From an uncultured Oscillospiraceae bacterium (lineage in GTDB: Bacteria; Bacillota; Clostridia; Oscillospirales; Oscillospiraceae), in NCBI GenBank assembly GCA_944386985.1, contig CALXDD010000003.1, forward strand, positions 62,001-126,000: a stretch of DNA of 64,000 bases, written 5' to 3'. The notes under the pieces are model-generated. The model did no database searches and was not told where the DNA came from. It saw nothing but the letters and a program-made list of their open reading frames with translations. This document shows, in pieces, positions 22,808 to 31,341 of this stretch. The position numbers were made by a program, and so were the translations under genes. Positions within the stretch are counted from its first letter, which is position 1. Every line of letters starts with the position of its first letter.

Positions 22808-24361
22808 ATGAAAAAAAGACTGACTGCACTTTTGTGCCTGCTGGCCATGCTGCTGCCGATGCTCACCGCCTGCGGCGGCAAGGAGACGGAGACGGGGGAC
22901 AACGGAGAGAAGGTATTTCGCTACGGCACCACCGCCTACGGTCCCGCCATGAGCAATGCGGGCCTCAATCCCCACGACAACTATTCCGGCTGGTCCTGCG
23001 TCCGCTACGGGGTGGGGGAGACCCTCTTCCGCTTCACGGAGACCATGGAGCTGGAGCCCTGGCTGGCCGCGGGCTATGAGTGGCTGGACGACGTGACGGT
23101 GCGCATCGATCTGCGCCAGGGAATTACCTTCTCCAGCGGCCGCAGCCTGGACGGCCAGGCGGTGAGGGAGTGCCTGGAGGATCTTATCGCCGTCCATGAC
23201 CGGGCGCCGGGGGATCTGAAGATCCAATCCATAGCGGCGGAGGAGAACGCGGTGGTCATCACCTGCAGCGAGCCCAACCCCGCCCTTCTCAACTACCTCA
23301 GCGACCCCTACGGCGCCATCATCGACATGGATTACGGTGTTACGGAGGATCGGAATGTGGCGGGCACCGGCCCCTTTGTGGCCTATGAAATTGCCGACGA
23401 CCATGTGTATCTGAAGAAAAACCCCGATTACTGGGGCGGCGAGGTGAAGCTGGACCGGGTGGAGGTCACCGCCATCACCGATGGAGACACCCTGACCATG
23501 GCGCTTCAGTCCGGCCAGATTGACGCGGTCCAGGGCCTGCCCTACGCAAGCCTCCCACTCTTTACCGACAACCCCAGCTATACCATCAGCTCTGCCGACA
23601 CCTCCCGGGTTTTCTTTGGGGCCTTCAACTATGAGACCCCCGCCCTGCAGGATCTCCGGGTGCGGCAGGCCATCGCCATGGCCATCGACAAGGAGAGCTT
23701 CACCGAGACCCTCTTAAACGGCAACGGCACCCCCGCCGTGGGTCCCTTCCCGGGGAATTTCTCCTTTGGAAGCGGTGCAGTGACCGCACCGGGCTACGAC
23801 CCGGAGGAGGCAAAAGCTCTGCTGGCCCAGGCGGGCTGGACGGATACTGACGGAGACGGCTATGTGGACAAGGACGGCGAGATGCTAACCATCCGCTGGC
23901 TCACCTACCCCGGGCGGATGGAACTGCCCCTGCTGGCAGAGGCGGCCCAGGCCACCCTTAAGGACATCGGCGTGAAAGTGGAGGTGAACTCCACTGCCAA
24001 CAGCGCCGATATTCTGGAAAGCGGGGCGTGGGACGTGTACGTCAGCGCCTTTGTGGCGGCCCCCACCGGCGACGGCGCCTACTTCTTTACCACCCACTGC
24101 CTGGCCGACTCCGCCAAGAACCGGGGCGGTTATTATAATGAAGAGTTGGAGGCGCTGGCGGCGCAGCTGCGGGGGACCTTTGAAACGGAGCAGCGGTCGG
24201 AATTGGCGGCGGAAATGAGTCAGATCATTCTGGATGACTGCGGTTTCTTCTTCGCCTCCTATCTGAAGATGAACTTTGTGATGAAAAGCGGCGTCACTGG
24301 CTTCACCGCCCACCCTTCAGACTACTACGAGATCACGGCCCAGCTGGATATGACCATGTAA
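22808..24361 (+). CDS. Nickel/peptide-type ABC substrate-binding lipoprotein
   Basis: A 517-residue SBP_bac_5 (family 5) binding protein. A type II signal peptide ends in LTAC with lipidated Cys22. The mature N-terminus contains GLNPHDNYSGWSCVRYGVGE. LNPH at this point recalls nickel- and metallophore-binding NikA relatives, although E. coli NikA differs in the following residues. The family fold continues with ITFSSGRSLDGQAVRECLED and LQDLRVRQAIAMAIDKESFT. Lipid anchoring outside the membrane fits a monoderm cell. A nickel or metal-chelate ligand is my preferred reading, with oligopeptides the alternative. Confidence 0.8.
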   Translation: MKKRLTALLCLLAMLLPMLTACGGKETETGDNGEKVFRYGTTAYGPAMSNAGLNPHDNYSGWSCVRYGVGETLFRFTETMELEPWLAAGYEWLDDVTVRIDLRQGITFSSGRSLDGQAVRECLEDLIAVHDRAPGDLKIQSIAAEENAVVITCSEPNPALLNYLSDPYGAIIDMDYGVTEDRNVAGTGPFVAYEIADDHVYLKKNPDYWGGEVKLDRVEVTAITDGDTLTMALQSGQIDAVQGLPYASLPLFTDNPSYTISSADTSRVFFGAFNYETPALQDLRVRQAIAMAIDKESFTETLLNGNGTPAVGPFPGNFSFGSGAVTAPGYDPEEAKALLAQAGWTDTDGDGYVDKDGEMLTIRWLTYPGRMELPLLAEAAQATLKDIGVKVEVNSTANSADILESGAWDVYVSAFVAAPTGDGAYFFTTHCLADSAKNRGGYYNEELEALAAQLRGTFETEQRSELAAEMSQIILDDCGFFFASYLKMNFVMKSGVTGFTAHPSDYYEITAQLDMTM

Positions 24362-24382
24362 GGGCCGGAGAGGAGAAATCAA

Positions 24383-25162
24383 ATGGTACAGCCTCTGCTG
24401 GAATTTTCCCATACGGAGATCCGCTACGGCAGCCGCACAGCGGTGGAGGACCTGAGTCTCACCGTGTCCCCGGGGGAGATCCTGGGCATTGTGGGGGAGT
24501 CCGGCAGCGGCAAGAGCACGGTGGTGAAGGCGGCCATGGGTCTTCTGGGGCCGGAGGGCGCCGTTACCGGCGGGAAAATCCTCTTCCGGGGACAGGATCT
24601 CTCCGCCCTCACCCCGGAGCAGATGCGGCGGCTTCGGGGAAGGGAGATGGGGATGGTGTTTCAAAACTGCACTGCCGCCCTGTGCCCCATCCGTACCGTC
24701 TGGGAGCAGCTGCGGGAGTCAGTGGGCCGGGAGCTGCCCAAAAAGGAGATCCGCAGCCGGGCGCTGGAGCTGATGGAGCGGGTCCACCTCACCGACGGGG
24801 AGCGGGTGCTTCAGAGCTACCCCTTTGAACTCAGCGGCGGCATGAACCAGCGGGTGGGCATTGTCATGGCTATGCTGCGCCGCCCTGACCTGCTGTTGGC
24901 CGACGAGCCCACCAGTGCCCTGGACGTGACGGTACAAAAGCAGGTGGTGGAGGAGATGCTGGGCCTCCGGGAGGTCTACGGTACCGCCATCGTCCTGGTG
25001 ACCCACAACATCGGCGTGGTGGAGCGGATGGCGGACCGGGTGGCGGTGATGCACCGGGGCCGCCTGGTGGAGTGGGGGGACCGGGAACAGGTTCTCCGCT
25101 CGCCCAAGGCGGAGTATACCCGGGCGCTGATTGCCGCGGTGCCTCGGCTGAGGAGGGCGTGA
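24383..25162 (+). CDS. ABC importer ATPase (NikD/DppD type)
   Basis: A 259-residue ATPase with Walker A GESGSGKST, Q-loop FQNC, signature LSGGMNQR, Walker B LLLADEPTSALD and switch His in LVTHN. It energises the importer together with the ATPase encoded immediately downstream; their genes overlap by one base (TGATG). It lacks the longer C-terminal oligopeptide-binding ATPase extension, as expected for the shorter Nik-type pair. Confidence 0.88.
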   Translation: MVQPLLEFSHTEIRYGSRTAVEDLSLTVSPGEILGIVGESGSGKSTVVKAAMGLLGPEGAVTGGKILFRGQDLSALTPEQMRRLRGREMGMVFQNCTAALCPIRTVWEQLRESVGRELPKKEIRSRALELMERVHLTDGERVLQSYPFELSGGMNQRVGIVMAMLRRPDLLLADEPTSALDVTVQKQVVEEMLGLREVYGTAIVLVTHNIGVVERMADRVAVMHRGRLVEWGDREQVLRSPKAEYTRALIAAVPRLRRA

Positions 25163-25917
25163 TGGCAGAGCTTTTGGAGGTGCGGCAGGTGAGCCGCAGG
25201 TTTTACAAGGGGCGCAGCCTCGTCACCGCCGTCAACGGCGTCAGCTTTTCTCTTGGCAGGGGGGAGGTACTGGGGATCGTGGGGGAGTCCGGCAGCGGCA
25301 AAACCACCCTCATCAAGATGGTGACCCGCCTTTTGGAGGCGGATGAGGGGGAAATTTTGCTGGAGGGGGAGGACATCACCCGAGCCGCCGGGGCAGGGCT
25401 TCGGAAGGCCCGGCGGCAGATGCAGCTGGTGTTCCAGACGCCCCAGGACTCCTTTGATCCCCGCCAGACACTGGGGCGGGGGATTTTGGAGGGCATGGTG
25501 AACAACGGCGTTCCCCGCCGGGAGGCAGAGAGGCGGCTGCCGGAGCTTCTCCGGCAGTGCGGCCTTTCCCCGGACTACGCCCGCCGCTACCCCTACCAGG
25601 TCAGCGGCGGCGAGTGCCAGCGGGCGGCCATCGCCCGGGCTGTGGCCGTGGAGCCGGCGCTCCTTATCTGCGATGAGGCCACCAGCGCGCTGGACGTGAC
25701 GGTCCAGGCCCAGGTGATGGCCCTTCTGGAGCAGCTTCGCCGGGAGCGGGGCATGGCCATTTTGTTTATCTGCCACGACCTGGCCCTAGTGCAGCAGTTC
25801 TGCCATCGGGTGCTGGTCCTCCACCGGGGCAAAGTGGTGGAGGAGGGGACGCCGGATCAGGTGATTCTCCACCCCAAATCGGACTATACCCGGACTCTGG
25901 TAGATGCCGCTTTGTAA
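25162..25917 (+). CDS. ABC importer ATPase (NikE/DppF type)
   Basis: A 251-residue second ATPase: Walker A GESGSGKTT, Q-loop FQTPQDSFDPR, signature VSGGECQR, Walker B LLICDEATSALD, switch ICHDL. The start is the ATG of TGATG at the end of the previous gene, with GAGGAGGG upstream; the open frame extends earlier but inside the preceding gene. It completes the operon, which ends at a strong terminator. Confidence 0.88.
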   Translation: MAELLEVRQVSRRFYKGRSLVTAVNGVSFSLGRGEVLGIVGESGSGKTTLIKMVTRLLEADEGEILLEGEDITRAAGAGLRKARRQMQLVFQTPQDSFDPRQTLGRGILEGMVNNGVPRREAERRLPELLRQCGLSPDYARRYPYQVSGGECQRAAIARAVAVEPALLICDEATSALDVTVQAQVMALLEQLRRERGMAILFICHDLALVQQFCHRVLVLHRGKVVEEGTPDQVILHPKSDYTRTLVDAAL

Positions 25918-25931
25918 AACTATAGGAAAAG

Positions 25932-25966
25932 TACCCGCTGGAAGGCCCTTGCCAGCGGGTATTTTT
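25932..25966 (+). terminator. Terminator of the ABC importer operon
   Basis: A 10-bp stem (25932-25941 with 25952-25961) and TTTTT right after it. It lies 15 bases beyond the last ATPase gene. Confidence 0.8.
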
Positions 25967-25972
25967 GTCGAA
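25966..25972 (+). promoter_or_regulatory. Single candidate Spo0A box
   Basis: TGTCGAA embedded in TTTTTGTCGAAAAA, an extended match to the 0A-box consensus, about 107 bases before the BMP-fusion gene. It overlaps the T-run of the preceding terminator, so chance is possible. Confidence 0.3.
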
Positions 25973-26079
25973 AAATGGGCAGAGATAGGGATTGATTTTC
26001 CAGGCTGGGCATGATACCCTCAGGGAAAGAATTGCTATAGACGATGCATGTGTATGGTGCGCCGGAGAGGAGAGCCGAT

Positions 26080-27951
26080 ATGAATAGCATAGAATTTGAA
26101 GAATATCACAAGGCCCTCAAACAGGGACAAAAGGATGTGAAGGCGGCGCTGTCCAGAGGAGAAAGCCAGTGGCTGCGGGTACTGCCGGAGGATCAGGACG
26201 CACTGGCGGTACGGCGGGAGAGCCTGGGGATTGTGGAGATCCCAATCGAGCTGCTGGACGGCACCTGCAACCAGCTGCGCCGGGATGCTTTTTCTCCCGG
26301 CTTCTATCCTATTTTGCAGGAGGGAAGCGAATTTTCCCAGAAGTGGGCTGCCCTGTGCGCCTCCCACTTAGAGGAGGGAATTCGGGACCCCATCAAGGCG
26401 GTGGAGTATCTCCACCACTTCTATGTGGTGGAGGGCCACAAGCGGGTCAGCGTGCTGAAGTATTTTGGGGCCATCACGGTGCCCGGCGTGGTTACCCGGC
26501 TGATTCCCAAGTATTCCGACGATCCGGAAGTAGTGGCCTACTATGAGTTCCTGGACTACTACCACATGACCGGCCTCCATTTCCCGGTGTTCCGCAAGCC
26601 CGGGGAGTATGCGGAGCTGCTGGAGATCATCGGCCGCACCAGCCGGGAGGCCTGGAGCGCTGAGGAGATCTACAATTTCCGCTCCCTGTACTTTATGTTT
26701 CGAAACGCCTATTTTCGGCAGAGCGGCCAGCGGGAGGATCTTTCGGAGTCCTTTTTGGTGTATCTGAAGATTTTCGGCTACCGGGATTCCATGAGCAAAA
26801 TGTCCACTCAGATTGCCCAGGAGCTTGGAAAGATCCACCAGGAGATCCGCAACCGTACCGACAACGCCGGAACCGCCCTGGTGCTGGATGACAGCGGCAA
26901 AAAGCCCCTCATCACCCTGCCCACCTCCGGCAAGCTCTGTGCCGCCTTTATCCATGGGGGCCTGGCCAGATCCTCCAGCTGGGTTTATTCCCATGAGTAC
27001 GGCCGCTTTACCATGGAGAACAACATGAACGGACAGGTACAGACGATGTCCTATGAGAACGTCCTCACTGATGAGGAGGCGGAGAAGGCCATCGAGGACG
27101 CTGTGGCCAAGGGGGCGGATGTGATTTTCACCACCACTCCCAAGCTCCTTCTGGTCAGTGTGAAGGAGGCGGTGCTTCACCCGGAGGTGAAAATCCTCAA
27201 CTGCTCGTTGAACACGACGTATCCCTCCGTGCGGACCTACTATCCCCGACTCTATGAGGCCAAATTCATCAAAGGGGCCATCGCCGGTACTCTGACGCCG
27301 GACGGCCGCATCGGCTATGTGGCGGATTACCCCACCTACGGCAATATTGCAGGCATCAACGCCTTTGCGCAGGGGGCAAAAATGGTCAACGCCAACGCCA
27401 AAATTTTTCTGGAGTGGTCCCAGTTGGAAAAGGGCGGAGGGGAGGACCGGCTGCGGGAGCAGGGAATCATCTATATCGATGCGCTGGACCGGCTCTCCGC
27501 CAACATCGGCGCCCAGCTCCCCGGCTCCCACAGCCTGGCCCTGGCCATGTGCCGGTGGGGGAATTTCTATCAGAGTATCGTCCAACGAATTATCGAAGGG
27601 ACCTGGAAAAACGATATGCGGGGCAGCAGCGCCATCAATTACTGGTGGGGGATGAACCAGGGAGTGGTGGATGTGCTGTGCTCCCGCAGTCTCTCCACCG
27701 GCGCCAGACGGCTGGTGAGCGTTTTGAAGGACGCCATCCGGGCCGGGCGCCTGGACCCCTTTTACGGTGTGCTGCTGGATCAGCAGGGCCATGTGGCCCA
27801 TGGGGACGACGCCCCTCTGTCCGCTGACCAGATTCTCACCATGAACTGGTTGTCCGACCGGGTGGTGGGCCGGATTCCGGATTACGAAGAACTGACGGAG
27901 CGGGGAAAGATTTTGACGAAGCTCCAGGGTGTGGAGAAGAAGGAGGCGTAA
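26080..27951 (+). CDS. Cytosolic ParB-like/BMP (PnrA-type) fusion protein
   Basis: A 623-residue protein with no signal peptide or lipobox. Residues about 85-150 include HHFYVVEGHKRVSVLKYFG, which reads like the ParB/sulfiredoxin-type nucleotide-binding fold (v-v-x-GHxRvxaxkxlG). From about residue 275 (KLCAAFIHGGLARSSS) to about 590 it resembles the basic membrane protein/PnrA purine-nucleoside-binding family, including GRIGYVADYPTYGNIAGINA. Such binding domains are usually lipoproteins outside the cell; here the domain stays inside, so it may be a nucleoside sensor. The start at 26080 follows GGAGAGGAGAGCCGAT. It is co-transcribed with a phosphoesterase and a YbjQ gene. Confidence 0.7.
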   Translation: MNSIEFEEYHKALKQGQKDVKAALSRGESQWLRVLPEDQDALAVRRESLGIVEIPIELLDGTCNQLRRDAFSPGFYPILQEGSEFSQKWAALCASHLEEGIRDPIKAVEYLHHFYVVEGHKRVSVLKYFGAITVPGVVTRLIPKYSDDPEVVAYYEFLDYYHMTGLHFPVFRKPGEYAELLEIIGRTSREAWSAEEIYNFRSLYFMFRNAYFRQSGQREDLSESFLVYLKIFGYRDSMSKMSTQIAQELGKIHQEIRNRTDNAGTALVLDDSGKKPLITLPTSGKLCAAFIHGGLARSSSWVYSHEYGRFTMENNMNGQVQTMSYENVLTDEEAEKAIEDAVAKGADVIFTTTPKLLLVSVKEAVLHPEVKILNCSLNTTYPSVRTYYPRLYEAKFIKGAIAGTLTPDGRIGYVADYPTYGNIAGINAFAQGAKMVNANAKIFLEWSQLEKGGGEDRLREQGIIYIDALDRLSANIGAQLPGSHSLALAMCRWGNFYQSIVQRIIEGTWKNDMRGSSAINYWWGMNQGVVDVLCSRSLSTGARRLVSVLKDAIRAGRLDPFYGVLLDQQGHVAHGDDAPLSADQILTMNWLSDRVVGRIPDYEELTERGKILTKLQGVEKKEA

Positions 27952-27952
27952 A

Positions 27953-28543
27953 GTGCGGATCTTGACAGTGTCGGACTACGAGTGCCCGGGATTGTGGGAC
28001 TACTTTACGCCTGAGAAGCTGAGCGGGATTGAATTGATCCTCTCCTGCGGAGATCTGAAACCACAGTATCTCTCCTTTCTGGCCACCTTTGCCCACTGCC
28101 CGGTGCTCTATGTCCATGGCAACCACGATGATCGCTACAAGCGGGAGCCGCCGCTCGGCTGTATCTGTGTGGATGGACAGCTCTATGAGTATCAGGGAGT
28201 AAGAATTTTGGGCCTGGGAGGATCTATGCGGTATTCCCGCGGAGAGCATCAGTATACGGAGCAGCAAATGGCCTGGCGGGCGAGAAAGCTGGCGCCCCAG
28301 CTTTTCTGGAAAAAGGGGTTTGATATTCTCCTCACCCACGCTCCGGGCCGGGATATGGTGCCCTGTGACGACCTTGCGCATATGGGCTTTGAGACCTTTA
28401 ATCGCTTGCTGGACAAGCACCACCCCGCACTTTTTGTACACGGGCATACCCATCTGAACTACGGTCGTCAGATCCCGCGGGAGAACCAGTACGGCAGCAC
28501 CCGGGTGGTCAACGCCTATGAGCGTTATATATTGGACCTGTAA
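27953..28543 (+). CDS. Calcineurin-like metallophosphoesterase
   Basis: A 196-residue cytosolic phosphoesterase. Dimetal-site motifs: LSCGDLKP (GD), VHGNHDD (GNHD), LLTHAPG and VHGHTH (GHxH). The first motif, usually DxH, is VSDYECP here, so the His is replaced; that weakens one metal ligand. GTG start at 27953, 6 bases after GGAGG and 1 base after the BMP-fusion stop. Substrate unknown; the neighbouring nucleoside-binding-like protein hints at a nucleotide. Confidence 0.75.
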   Translation: MRILTVSDYECPGLWDYFTPEKLSGIELILSCGDLKPQYLSFLATFAHCPVLYVHGNHDDRYKREPPLGCICVDGQLYEYQGVRILGLGGSMRYSRGEHQYTEQQMAWRARKLAPQLFWKKGFDILLTHAPGRDMVPCDDLAHMGFETFNRLLDKHHPALFVHGHTHLNYGRQIPRENQYGSTRVVNAYERYILDL

Positions 28544-28587
28544 CCCTATGCATCCCGGTTTCAGCCGGAGAAAGAGAGGAAAAGACG

Positions 28588-28908
28588 ATGATTGTGACCA
28601 CAACGCCTTCGGTGGAGGGAAAGCGGATCGTGTCGTATCAGGGAATTGTGTTTGGAGAGGTGATCTCCGGCGTCAATGTGCTGAAGGATTTTACCGCGGG
28701 GCTGAGCAACTTCTTCGGCGGCCGCTCTGCCACCTATGAGGAGGAACTGATGGAGGCCCGGGAGACAGCGCTTCGGGAACTGGAGCAGCGGGCCTCTGAA
28801 GTAGGGGCCAATGCCGTGGTGGGTGTGGACATTGACTACGAGGTGCTGGGCGCCAACAACGGGATGCTGATGGTTACGGCCAGCGGTACCGCCGTGGTAG
28901 TGGACTGA
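28588..28908 (+). CDS. YbjQ/UPF0145-family protein
   Basis: A 106-residue small protein of the YbjQ family: the start [20 protein letters not shown], the GEVISGVN segment, the acidic helix and the [20 protein letters not shown] core are typical. YbjQ proteins form pentameric rings and are sometimes called heavy-metal-binding, but no function is settled. It ends the operon with the BMP fusion and the phosphoesterase and is followed by a terminator. Confidence 0.85.
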   Translation: MIVTTTPSVEGKRIVSYQGIVFGEVISGVNVLKDFTAGLSNFFGGRSATYEEELMEARETALRELEQRASEVGANAVVGVDIDYEVLGANNGMLMVTASGTAVVVD

Positions 28909-28920
28909 AGTGAACAGCAG

Positions 28921-28954
28921 AAAAACCGGGGATATGGCAGCATATCCCCGGTTT
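28921..28954 (+). terminator. Intrinsic terminator after the YbjQ gene
   Basis: A perfect 14-bp stem (28921-28934 with 28941-28954), loop of 6, ending in TTTT with a further T-run 5 bases later (28960-28965). Confidence 0.8.
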
Positions 28955-29159
28955 TCCAATTTTTTCACGGTTTGAAAAAACTCCCCTGCGTTTCGCTGCC
29001 TTTTCGGTCTGTTTTCGAGACTGGTATCCGCTCCCTTTCCAAAGTCCCCTTTTTTTGCAGCGGTCTGCCGCCGCTTTTTTTGACGGAAACAGGAGACAGT
29101 AAAGAGTGCCGCCGAGAGAGACAGAACGCGGCCATGTTTTGAGAGGGGGGATTGAATGG

Positions 29160-30221
29160 ATGAAAAGACAAAAACAACACAAACCATGGAGGACCCGCGC
29201 CGGAGCGCTGCTGCTGGGACTGGCAATGTTTTCCAGTATGGGCGGCGTGGCGCGGGGCGCCTCAGGAGCCGGTGAGGGTAGTATGCCCAAAACATTGATT
29301 CCCATTGGCCACACCGTCGGAATCAAGCTGTTTTCCGAGGGCGTGCTGGTAGTGGGCCTGTCCGAACTGGAGACAAACAAAGGAACCGCGGCCCCTGCCA
29401 AGGACTGCGGGCTGAAGGTGGGCGACTTTATTCTGGAGGCCGACGGCAAAGAGGTGGAGAGTACGGAGCACTTTCAGAGCCTGATGGCAGCCGCAGGAGG
29501 CGAAGAAACCTGCCTGACTGTCAAACGAAACGGGAAGACCATGGAGCTGGAGGTATCCGGCGTCCAGTGCAGTGACGGCGCCTGGCGTCTTGGCGCCTGG
29601 GTCCGGGACAGTCTGGCGGGCATCGGTACCATGACCTTCTATGATCCGGAAAGCGGCGTCTTTGCCACTCTGGGTCACGGCATCAACGATGTGGATACCG
29701 GCCAGCTGATGACCCTGGACGTGGGTTCCATCATGGGTTCCACAGTGAAAGCGGTGCAGAAAGGCGTATCCGGTCAGCCTGGGGAACTGCGGGGCGATTT
29801 TGACATGAGCGGTGATTTAGGCGATCTCTATGCCAATACCGCCTGCGGTGTATTTGGTACAATGGACAGCTGTCCTATGGCGGCCAACAGCAAGGCAATA
29901 GAAGTGGCCCGGCCCGATCAGGTGCGCAAGGGCAGTGCGGAGATCCTGGCCAACATCAGCGGCGACCAAGTGGAGCGCTATCAGGTGGAGATCACCAAGA
30001 TCTGCAGCGGGTCCGGCGATACCCAGAATTTTATTATTAAAGTAACGGACCCGAAGCTGTTGGAGGCAACCGGCGGTATTGTGCAGGGAATGTCCGGGTC
30101 GCCGGTGATCCAGGACGGCAGATTGATTGGAGCGGTGACGCACGTCATGGTGGACGACCCAACCAGCGGATATGGTATATTTATTGAAAACATGTTGAAC
30201 GCTGCCGGACTGTCCGGCTAA
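29160..30221 (+). CDS. spoIVB: SpoIVB sporulation serine peptidase
   Basis: A 353-residue secreted/anchored peptidase that in sporulating Bacillota is made in the forespore and triggers pro-sigma-K processing. After an N-terminal membrane segment (about 12-34) comes a PDZ domain (about 70-140, with KDCGLKVGDFILEADGKEVE). The catalytic domain has His in GHGINDVDTG and Ser in GIVQGMSGSPVIQDG, the S55-peptidase motifs. It is shorter than the B. subtilis protein (about 426 residues), mostly before the PDZ domain. The start at 29160 follows GAGAGGGGGGATTGA. Placement directly before spo0A is the canonical arrangement. Confidence 0.92.
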   Translation: MKRQKQHKPWRTRAGALLLGLAMFSSMGGVARGASGAGEGSMPKTLIPIGHTVGIKLFSEGVLVVGLSELETNKGTAAPAKDCGLKVGDFILEADGKEVESTEHFQSLMAAAGGEETCLTVKRNGKTMELEVSGVQCSDGAWRLGAWVRDSLAGIGTMTFYDPESGVFATLGHGINDVDTGQLMTLDVGSIMGSTVKAVQKGVSGQPGELRGDFDMSGDLGDLYANTACGVFGTMDSCPMAANSKAIEVARPDQVRKGSAEILANISGDQVERYQVEITKICSGSGDTQNFIIKVTDPKLLEATGGIVQGMSGSPVIQDGRLIGAVTHVMVDDPTSGYGIFIENMLNAAGLSG

Positions 30222-30234
30222 CGAGCCCATTCCG

Positions 30235-30271
30235 CGCGCGCTGACAAAAAACTGTGTCAGCGCGCGTTTTT
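30235..30271 (+). terminator. Terminator between spoIVB and spo0A
   Basis: A perfect 12-bp GC-rich stem (30235-30246 with 30255-30266) followed by TTTTT. It separates the spoIVB transcript from the spo0A promoter. Confidence 0.85.
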
Positions 30272-30294
30272 CTACTCTTTTCGGCACGACCACA

Positions 30295-30331
30295 TTCGAC
30301 AAAAATGGAAAATATTGGATATTTTGTCGAA
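30295..30331. promoter_or_regulatory. Inverted pair of Spo0A boxes in the spo0A promoter
   Basis: TTCGACA at 30295-30301 and TGTCGAA at 30325-30331 are two perfect copies of the 0A box (consensus TGNCGAA) in opposite orientation, 30 bases apart centre to centre. A 6-of-7 match (TTCGACT) follows at 30366-30372. They lie 170-205 bases upstream of the spo0A start, consistent with autoregulation. Confidence 0.7.
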
Positions 30332-30500
30332 TATTTGTGGATGATTTTCCATTCTTCCTGCGTGATTCGACTTGAAAATCCTGTCCCATTATGCTAATTT
30401 ATTGGTAAGGTCAAATGAAGCTTCAAGAATTCGTCTAAACAACCTCTTAACAGGGGAAGACGGGCCAAATATGTGATTTTTGGAAAAGGAATGTGGAAAA

Positions 30501-31256
30501 ATGGAGAATCGGATAAAAGTCATCATAGCGGATGGGAACGAGGAGTACCGGAGCCTGCTGACGGAAGCTGTGGAGGAGTCGGGAGAGTTCCAGGTAGTGG
30601 GCCAGGCCGGCGACGGACAGACAGCGGTGGAGCTGGCCCGGCAGACCGGGGCGGAGCTGATGCTGCTGGAGCTGGTTTTGCCGGGACTGGACGGCCTGGG
30701 CGTGCTCTCCAAGCTCAAGGAGATGGACAATGCGCCCCAGGTGATCGCCATGTCCGCCTTCTGCAGCCAGCAGACAGTGGCCATGGCGGGGATGCTGGGC
30801 GCCGCCTATTTCATGGCAAAGCCCTGTGATGAAAGCGCCCTGCTGGAGCGGATGCGGGCGGTGGTTTCCCTGACGGAGGAGGAACAGGAGGATCACGCCC
30901 CGGGGCTTGAGAGCCTGGTGACCTCTATCATCCACGAGGTGGGGGTCCCGGCGCACATCAAGGGGTATCAATATGTGCGCGAGGCCATTATGATCGCCGT
31001 GGAGGATATGGAGGTCATCAACTCGGTGACGAAGGTGCTCTACCCCGAGGTGGCCAAGCGGTATGGTACGACTCCGTCCCGGGTGGAACGGGCGATCCGC
31101 CACGCCATTGAAGTGGCCTGGGACCGGGGCGATCTGGAGACGCTGCAGCGGTTCTTTGGCTACACTGTCTCCAATGCCAAGGGAAAACCCACCAATTCAG
31201 AATTTATCGCTATGATTTCCGACCGAATCCGGCTGCAGCTGAAGGTCAAGCGCTGA
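30501..31256 (+). CDS. spo0A: Spo0A, sporulation master regulator with altered receiver
   Basis: A 251-residue response regulator. The C-terminal Spo0A-specific DNA-binding domain (about 145-251: [20 protein letters not shown], then [20 protein letters not shown]) is well conserved. In the receiver, the acidic pair normally Asp-Asp is Asp11-Gly12 (IIADGNEE). The phosphoacceptor Asp (B. subtilis D56, in LVLDIIMPHLDG) is Glu57 ([11 protein letters not shown]). The conserved Lys (AKPCD) remains. Codons read GGG and GAG, so this is not a translation artefact. Glu can mimic aspartyl phosphate, so the protein may be constitutively active or phosphorylation-independent; that is inference. I start at the ATG at 30501, 10 bases after AAAAGGA. 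It is preceded by spoIVB and 0A boxes, so it is the canonical locus. Confidence 0.92.
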   Translation: MENRIKVIIADGNEEYRSLLTEAVEESGEFQVVGQAGDGQTAVELARQTGAELMLLELVLPGLDGLGVLSKLKEMDNAPQVIAMSAFCSQQTVAMAGMLGAAYFMAKPCDESALLERMRAVVSLTEEEQEDHAPGLESLVTSIIHEVGVPAHIKGYQYVREAIMIAVEDMEVINSVTKVLYPEVAKRYGTTPSRVERAIRHAIEVAWDRGDLETLQRFFGYTVSNAKGKPTNSEFIAMISDRIRLQLKVKR

Positions 31257-31290
31257 CGGCTATCCCAAAGTGAAAAGAGAAGAGAAAGAG

Positions 31291-31336
31291 AAAAAAGGAC
31301 TGCCGCGGAAAGAGGGTTCCGCGGCGGTCCTTTTTT
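31291..31336. terminator. Bidirectional terminator between spo0A and gerQ
   Basis: A 14-bp stem with one G-T pair (31297-31310 with 31317-31330), preceded by AAAAAA and followed by TTTTTT, so it works on both strands for the convergent genes. Confidence 0.85.
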
Positions 31337-31341
31337 GCCGT

